This document shows, piece after piece, positions 6,203 to 10,429 of a DNA stretch of 10,429 nucleotides. Under the pieces are notes generated by a model, which was not told where the DNA came from, did not search any database, and worked only from the letters and a program-made list of their open reading frames with translations. The stretch is from Richelia sp. UBA3308 (GTDB lineage Bacteria > Cyanobacteriota > Cyanobacteriia > Cyanobacteriales > Nostocaceae): contig DESS01000095.1 of NCBI GenBank assembly GCA_002361335.1, positions 27,564-37,992 on the forward strand, in the 5' to 3' direction. The position numbers and the translations under genes were made by a program. Position 1 is the stretch's first letter. Each line of letters begins with the position of its first letter.

Positions 6203-6257
6203 ATTATTGCACATCTAGAAATACATTATTCACTAAGATGAGTGGATGTGCAATAAT
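6203..6257 (-). promoter_or_regulatory. Promoter of the RHH gene bracketed by a 13-bp inverted repeat
   Basis: On the minus strand TTGCAC (6248-6253), 17 bases, then AATAAT (6225-6230) form a good sigma70-type promoter. The perfect arms ATTATTGCACATC (6203-6215) and GATGTGCAATAAT (6245-6257) cover the -35 box and the expected transcription start, which is typical of a repressor operator. The RHH protein itself is the obvious candidate repressor; this is inferred. Confidence 0.6.
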
Positions 6258-6355
6258 AAAAAAAAGATTTCTGGAATTCTTAATCTTTAACTAGATTCTA
6301 GCTTCAAAAAATGGAAAATCGGACTACTGCTCTGTGCGATTAATGGTAATGGGTT

Positions 6356-6383
6356 GTAGAGACGCGATATATTGCGTCTCTAC
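6356..6383. repeat. Dispersed palindrome GTAGAGACGC...GCGTCTCTAC
   Basis: A perfect 10-bp stem (6356-6365 / 6374-6383) with an 8-base loop. Another copy of the same family lies inside the HEAT-NACHT gene at 7531-7556. This copy starts 25 bases past that gene's stop codon on the minus strand. Confidence 0.88.
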
Positions 6384-6404
6384 CAAAAATCAAAAATCTA
6401 AAAT
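6384..6404. repeat. Heptamer array, CAAAAAT CAAAAAT CTAAAAT
   Basis: Three 7-bp units abut the dispersed palindrome. On the minus strand they read ATTTTAG/ATTTTTG, close to the array at 1057-1105. Confidence 0.75.
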
Positions 6405-6408
6405 CGAA

Positions 6409-9333
6409 TCACCTTGCTCTCAACAATTGTACAAAGGTATCGCTTACGGTATGGTCTTTAGTATCGGCAGCGTAATTGATCAATTTTTCTCGTAAGTCTT
6501 TAGCTTGATTTAAGGGTAGTAAGGTTGCCAGGAGAAAATAAACTCCGCGAAAACGTGAATCGCCAATATTCTCAATTAATCTCGATTCTGATTCATCGCT
6601 GTCGCCGAGGAAGGTTTGAACGATAAAGTAATCCATTATTTTATCATGACGGAAGTACCATTGTTTATGTGCTTCACTGTCGGAATCTTGCCACTGACGG
6701 CTGACTACCATTTTGTATTTTTCGTCTTCCATACAGACTAATTCGTTGTAAAATTGATCTGCTGGTAAAGCGCTTTCATCGTTAATTCGCATTTGATAAA
6801 CGGCTTCAGAAAGTTGTTTGAGGGGAAATTCCTGTTTCCAAAAACGTTCGTATTCTTCTGCCATTAAGTTGTATTGTTGTTCTTGTAGGTGGAATAAATC
6901 GGGATGTTCGTCTTGGGAGAGCATCAGAGCAATTAGCGTCAAATCCATGGGGTTGGAAAGAATCCTTTTGACTGCGGTTAATTCTTCGGGTGTTTGTGGG
7001 GTGTTGAAGCTTTCGTTGAGATAGCGATCGCAAAGTTTTTCGTAATCGCTACCTTGAATTTTGGCATCTGTAGGGAGGTGTGGTTGACGAGAATATAGAA
7101 ATTGTTGAATTTGCGATCGCTCTAAAGGTTGTAAATAATAAGTTTTTGCGGTGGAAGGTGGTTCCCATTCCAACGGTTGGGTAGTAATGATAATATTACC
7201 CCGGAAATAGCTTTCGACAAATTGTTTAATTTGGGCGCGGGTATCGGCTGTAACTTCGTTTAGTCCATCAATACAAATATCAATTGCGCCGCTATAGATA
7301 AGATTTTTGAGGAATTGAGCGTCTTGTGCTTGTCCGTGGAGTTTATTTTGGATGGCTTCAATTACACCTTTATCGCATTTACTAGCTGGTAGAAATACTA
7401 TAATTCGCTTTGAAGTTTTGATCAGGTAGCGGAGAAACATTGATTTACCCAAACCCGAATCTCCTTCTAATACTATTTGCCCTTGGATATTAGGAATTGC
7501 TTGGGAAATTGGTTTAATTTTTGATGGAGATGGAGACGCGATGTATCGCGTCTCTACAACACCAGATTCGGGAAAATATATTCTTTCGTCAAAGTTATTT
7601 AAACCAGCATCAGCGAGAAGGGAAGGTTGAAAAGGTTCAAATAGTTTGTGACGCAGGAAGGGAATCCAAGCCAGGAGAAAGCCGACATAACCCATACCGA
7701 AAATGCGTCTTACCCAAGGATTCCAGAAAAAGATGGCTTGAATTTGGGGAGATTTGGGATAAGCGAAGATGAGTAGCAACCAGAAAGCAGCGTGAATTAA
7801 AATGATATTTCTGAATTGGGAAAACCATTGCCAACCTTTGAGGTTAACGATTACCGATTTTAGGGTGTCAGCTTCGTTGTATCCCGCTTGTTTGAGATTA
7901 TTGTAATGTTGTTGGAGTAAAATAATATCTTGCGATCGCCATGATGTTTTTTTGGCGACTTGTCCAATTCTTCTTGCTAAATCATTTCGCGATCGAGTTA
8001 AATCTTGAGTAGGTTGCCATGCTTTGGCAAAGGTTTTTAAAGTTTTAACGGCTTCGTCGTGGGTTAGTTTATCTGGAAGTTTTTTGGGATAACCCATCCA
8101 TTTGAGTAGGGTTTTTACATCTTCGGTTCCACCACCGAGGTAGTAGGTTAGGAAACGCCAATATTCAAATCCTGACCAAAAACCTGTATTTTGATTTGAT
8201 TGACCTGCATAATAAATGTTATCAAGAATGATAACAATTTCTTCTAACTTTAGTTGCTGTATATTCCCTAAAGCTTGTGCAGCACTACTACGAACATATA
8301 AGTAAATTGATTTATCTTTGACTAAGTTGAGAATATCTTTAAAGTAAGGTTTTGCAGCATCACCCATATTTCCCAAAGCTTCTGCTGCATTACTACGAAT
8401 CCATGAGTCAACAGATTTATCTTTAAGAATATCAATGATATCTTTAAGGTAGGGTTTAGCAGCATCCCCCATACTTCCCAAAGCTTGTGCTGCAGCGCTA
8501 CGAATACTTGAATCAATGGATGTATCTCCGACAATATCGAGAATTTCTTTGAGGTAGGGTTTACCAGCATCCCCCATATTAACCAAACTTTGTGCAGCAC
8601 CAAAACGAACATGCGAGTCAACTGATTTATCTTTGATTAAGTCAAATATTTCTTTGATATAGGGTTTAGCAGCATCTCCCATATTACTCAATGCAAATAC
8701 AGCAGCACTACGATTATTTGAGTCAACCGATTCATCTCTAACAATATCAAAGATGTCTTTTATATAGGGCTTAGCTTTATCACCCATATTCTTCAAAATG
8801 AATACTGTAGCAATACGAATATTTAAGTCAACTGATTTATCTTCGTACAAATCAAGGATGTCTTGAAGGTAGGGTTTAGTAGCATCTCCCATATTCCCCA
8901 AAGCTCCTACTGCACTAGCACGAACATTTGAATCAACGGATTTATCTTTGATTAAGTCGAGAATATCTTTAAGGTAGGGTTTAGCAGCATCTCCCATATT
9001 CCCCAATGCTTCTGCTGCACTACCACGAATATCTGAATCAATGGATTTATCTTTAAAAAGTGTGACAGCTTTTTTAGCAACATCTTCTGATTGCTTTAGT
9101 ACAACTTTCAAATCTTTAGCTTCATATCTAGCTAATTGACTCAAAGCATCTCCCTTCACTTTGTCATAATCATCATCCAAAGCAGCCAAAATACCGTTAA
9201 TCTGCCACTGTTGCGGCTTCGGCTTCGGCGGTTGTTGAGCATTTACCCAAGGAAACGAGAGAAAGAAGATTAATACAAACGTAATCGGAAAAAGTATAAA
9301 AGGTTTTTTAAGTAAACGACGATATTTGTCCAT
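6409..9333 (-). CDS. HEAT-repeat, membrane-associated NACHT/STAND NTPase
   Basis: The 974 residues show, in order: a basic start and hydrophobic core resembling a signal peptide (1-32, possible cut after VNA); eight HEAT-like repeats of exactly 35 residues (about 91-360, each with xNMGDxAKPY); a helical region (360-505); two hydrophobic segments (about 508-525 and 545-561); then a NACHT-type ATPase. The ATPase has Walker A GDSGLGKS (624-631), Walker B IDICIDGLNE (684-693), a sensor-like strand NIIITTQP (713-720), a PLERSQIQQFL arm (736-746), SNPMDLTLIALML (793-805) and a winged-helix-like RHDKIMDYF (895-903). STAND proteins are oligomerising switches, and several defend bacteria against phage; HEAT repeats would be the sensing part. 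The role here is inferred. The Arg of the usual TSRP sensor is replaced (TTQP). Three HIP1 sites lie inside. No ribosome-binding site is seen. Confidence 0.88.
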   Translation of the reverse strand: MDKYRRLLKKPFILFPITFVLIFFLSFPWVNAQQPPKPKPQQWQINGILAALDDDYDKVKGDALSQLARYEAKDLKVVLKQSEDVAKKAVTLFKDKSIDSDIRGSAAEALGNMGDAAKPYLKDILDLIKDKSVDSNVRASAVGALGNMGDATKPYLQDILDLYEDKSVDLNIRIATVFILKNMGDKAKPYIKDIFDIVRDESVDSNNRSAAVFALSNMGDAAKPYIKEIFDLIKDKSVDSHVRFGAAQSLVNMGDAGKPYLKEILDIVGDTSIDSSIRSAAAQALGSMGDAAKPYLKDIIDILKDKSVDSWIRSNAAEALGNMGDAAKPYFKDILNLVKDKSIYLYVRSSAAQALGNIQQLKLEEIVIILDNIYYAGQSNQNTGFWSGFEYWRFLTYYLGGGTEDVKTLLKWMGYPKKLPDKLTHDEAVKTLKTFAKAWQPTQDLTRSRNDLARRIGQVAKKTSWRSQDIILLQQHYNNLKQAGYNEADTLKSVIVNLKGWQWFSQFRNIILIHAAFWLLLIFAYPKSPQIQAIFFWNPWVRRIFGMGYVGFLLAWIPFLRHKLFEPFQPSLLADAGLNNFDERIYFPESGVVETRYIASPSPSKIKPISQAIPNIQGQIVLEGDSGLGKSMFLRYLIKTSKRIIVFLPASKCDKGVIEAIQNKLHGQAQDAQFLKNLIYSGAIDICIDGLNEVTADTRAQIKQFVESYFRGNIIITTQPLEWEPPSTAKTYYLQPLERSQIQQFLYSRQPHLPTDAKIQGSDYEKLCDRYLNESFNTPQTPEELTAVKRILSNPMDLTLIALMLSQDEHPDLFHLQEQQYNLMAEEYERFWKQEFPLKQLSEAVYQMRINDESALPADQFYNELVCMEDEKYKMVVSRQWQDSDSEAHKQWYFRHDKIMDYFIVQTFLGDSDESESRLIENIGDSRFRGVYFLLATLLPLNQAKDLREKLINYAADTKDHTVSDTFVQLLRAR
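7531..7556. repeat. Dispersed palindrome translated inside the NACHT gene
   Basis: TGGAGACGCGAT-GT-ATCGCGTCTCTA pairs over 12 positions with one wobble. It belongs to the GAGACGC/GCGTCTC family seen at 6356-6383. It encodes residues 593-601 (ETRYIAS within the linker between the second hydrophobic segment and the ATPase), without a stop or frameshift. Confidence 0.85.
8254..9063 (-). repeat. Tandem 105-bp repeats encoding HEAT units
   Basis: The octamer CCCATATT recurs at 8363, 8468, 8573, 8678, 8783, 8888 and 8993, or in a one-base variant (CCCATACT at 8468), always exactly 105 bases apart. The flanking bases are also strongly conserved. Each unit encodes one 35-residue HEAT-like repeat. 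The eighth unit (near 8260) is diverged. Confidence 0.92.
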
Positions 9334-9339
9334 GATTGA

Positions 9340-9445
9340 GGAATAATACTAAATAATTTGATTCCCTGGTGGGGCTTGTAGTTTTTTGTTTAACCGTAAA
9401 TCTAACTACAACGCTAAAGTACTACAAATTATTGAGTAATATTCC
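9340..9445. repeat. 106-bp element with 21-bp imperfect inverted ends
   Basis: The ends 9340-9360 and 9425-9445 are inverted repeats matching at 19 of 21 positions, and inner arms TTGTAGTT (9376-9383) and AACTACAA (9404-9411) add a second stem. The element starts six bases before the ATG of the HEAT-NACHT gene. It may be a miniature inverted-repeat element, or a folded leader/operator. No clear target-site duplication is visible. Confidence 0.65.
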
Positions 9446-9520
9446 GGATGCTTTTAATAGTTATTTAGGAAAAATATTTCTCTATGAGTTTTTTATCAGT
9501 AATTTTCTCTAAGGAAGAGA

Positions 9521-9681
9521 CTATTTAGCTTCATTCTGTGCATCTAACTGACGGTAATATTCTTCTATTCGAGCATAATCTTCACGACGCTCTTGTTGGA
9601 TATATTCCATCATCTCATCAAATTGTGATCGTCTTTATATTTACCAGGGAATTTCATCCGAAGAATAATTTCACGCGCTTC
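9521..9681 (-). pseudogene. Decayed small gene or gene tail behind the toxin
   Basis: Directly after the toxin stop, the same frame reads EAREIILRMKFPGKYKD, which looks protein-like but lacks an upstream start apart from an ATG at 9657 and soon reaches a stop. One base back (-1), from about 9634, a second frame reads SQFDEMMEYIQQERREDYAR and ends ...QLDAQNEAK at 9521. Joined, they form about 53 residues of charged, helical sequence that looks like one protein broken by a single-base indel. I do not recognise the family. The second frame alone, from an ATG at 9613, would be a 30-residue peptide. Confidence 0.5.
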
Positions 9682-10068
9682 TTACCACAATAGCTTTATA
9701 AGATAATTTTGAAAAGCTACATCTTTCGATACTAAAGTCATATCTTCTACCAAGCTTTGTGCAATAATAAGTCTATCAAAAGGGTCTTTATGATGAAAAG
9801 GCAACTTTACTAATTCATCTAAATGTTCCGAAGATATTTCTAGTATTTCTATTGCATTTCCATAAACTTCTTGTTCTACCAATTCTATAAGTGATAGTCC
9901 CAATTTCAGTTTTCCAATGCTAATTTTAATAGATATTTCCCAAAGTGTTGCAATGCTGATAAATCGCTGATTGCTTATATTCTCAATTGCATTCCTAGCT
10001 GTATTACTCAAATTGATATTTCCACCAATGAACCATAAGAATGTATGAGTATCAAGAAGCAATTTCAT
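9682..10068 (-). CDS. PIN-domain toxin (VapC-like ribonuclease)
   Basis: The 128-residue protein is a typical type II toxin of the PIN family, which cleaves RNA with Mg2+ or Mn2+. The acidic residues expected at the metal site are present: Asp6 in LLLDTHTFLWF, Glu44 in TLWEISIK, Asp95 and Asp98 in HHKDPFDRLIIAQ, and Asp116 in SKDVAF. The LDTHxFLW start and KDPFDRxxIAQ motif belong to the subgroup usually paired with Phd-type antitoxins. Its ATG overlaps the stop of the antitoxin gene by four bases, so the two are translationally coupled. The length is normal, and the toxin looks intact. Confidence 0.94.
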   Translation of the reverse strand: MKLLLDTHTFLWFIGGNINLSNTARNAIENISNQRFISIATLWEISIKISIGKLKLGLSLIELVEQEVYGNAIEILEISSEHLDELVKLPFHHKDPFDRLIIAQSLVEDMTLVSKDVAFQNYLIKLLW

Positions 10069-10292
10069 GGAGCATACTCCTGAAAGTCTTCTAATGGTTC
10101 ATCAAAATCATCCGACATTTCAACTAAACCTTTGGCGCTACCAAATTTAGGATATGGTTTTTCTGCTTTTATTGGGATAATCTGAAAAGATGTTCCATCA
10201 TTGCGGAATATAATCACTTCTTTACCATTTGCAGCTTCTTCTATTAATTCAGCTAGTTGGGTTTGAGCTTGTTTTAAGTGAACTTTGTACAT
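10065..10292 (-). CDS. Phd/YefM-family antitoxin
   Basis: The 75-residue product has the Phd/YefM layout: an N-terminal DNA-binding half (YKVHLKQAQTQLAELIEEA, then NGKEVIIFRNDG, about residues 2-33) and a flexible acidic C-terminus (SDDFDEPLEDFQEY) of the kind that wraps around the toxin. In this family the antitoxin neutralises the toxin and represses its own operon. It is the first gene of the pair. A TATAAA about 10 bases before the ATG could be a -10 box, but no -35 stands out. Confidence 0.92.
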   Translation of the reverse strand: MYKVHLKQAQTQLAELIEEAANGKEVIIFRNDGTSFQIIPIKAEKPYPKFGSAKGLVEMSDDFDEPLEDFQEYAP

Positions 10293-10429
10293 TGCTGTTT
10301 TTTATACTTACTTGCAGAATTTTTAATCGGATTTATGTTTGTATTTTACTCGTTGTCAGCGTTGAAAATAGTAATGCCGGATAAGAATTAGGGAGGGGTG
10401 ATGGGGTGAGTGGTAATAAGGCTTTAAAC
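10293..10429. other. Upstream region of the toxin-antitoxin operon
   Basis: No gene is seen. The promoter and operator of the operon should lie here. G-rich runs near 10391-10410 (GGGAGGGG, GGGG) are the only notable composition. The window ends inside non-coding DNA. Confidence 0.5.

Larger units (their letters stand above)
9334..9681. other. Intergenic region between the HEAT-NACHT gene and the toxin gene
   Basis: These 348 bases hold the 106-bp inverted-repeat element next to the HEAT-NACHT start, an unremarkable AT-rich stretch (9446-9520) and a decayed reading frame (9521-9681). The promoter of the HEAT-NACHT gene should be here, but I cannot assign its boxes. Confidence 0.6.

Noticed and set aside
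5843..6214. A single 123-residue frame from an ATG at 6214
   Set aside because: Its first half is a shadow of the RHH gene in another frame and its start lies inside the inverted repeat of the promoter. Only its C-terminal part from the G5 tract on looks like protein.
8322..8621. Long open frame antiphase within the HEAT region
   Set aside because: It is kept open by the 105-bp repeat of the real gene and shows no protein family of its own.
10391..10410. G-quadruplex
   Set aside because: Only three good G-runs are present in a short span, so a stable four-run structure is not supported.

Overview
The window looks like chromosomal or plasmid DNA of a filamentous cyanobacterium. The evidence is five perfect HIP1 octamers (GCGATCGC at 3685, 4423, 7024, 7113 and 7932), low G+C intergenic DNA, several heptanucleotide tandem arrays of the kind common in heterocystous genera, dispersed hairpin repeats, and protein families (pentapeptide repeats, HEAT-NACHT) that are abundant there. 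The genus cannot be fixed from sequence alone.

Left part (1-4449), mostly household and conserved hypothetical genes: a pentapeptide-repeat protein (minus), a disordered conserved protein with a basic C-terminal motif (minus), an alpha/beta-hydrolase (plus) whose 3' end overlaps a convergent VOC/glyoxalase-fold gene (minus), and a NagZ-type beta-N-acetylhexosaminidase (plus). Three arrays of 7-bp units lie between these genes, two of them directly against start codons.

Middle (4450-6408), accessory in character. A 230-bp mosaic of nested hairpins follows nagZ. Then comes a minus-strand pair: a ribbon-helix-helix (RHH) DNA-binding gene, frameshifted at a G5 tract, and a winged-helix protein with a plasmid-Rep-like tail. 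A 13-bp perfect inverted repeat brackets a good sigma70-type promoter in front of the RHH gene, and a second 13-bp inverted repeat lies between the two genes. This block contains no HIP1 site.

Right part (6409-10429), all minus strand: a Phd/PIN toxin-antitoxin pair with a 4-bp overlap, a decayed short reading frame behind the toxin, and a 974-residue protein that combines a signal-peptide-like N-terminus, eight 35-residue HEAT repeats, two hydrophobic segments and a NACHT-type STAND ATPase. A 106-bp element with 21-bp imperfect inverted ends sits just before its start codon, and a palindrome that also occurs just after its stop codon is found inside the gene, translated in the linker before the ATPase. 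Together with the toxin-antitoxin pair and the RHH/winged-helix pair, this looks like a defence or mobile-element neighbourhood. That reading is inference; no transposase, integrase or phage gene is visible.
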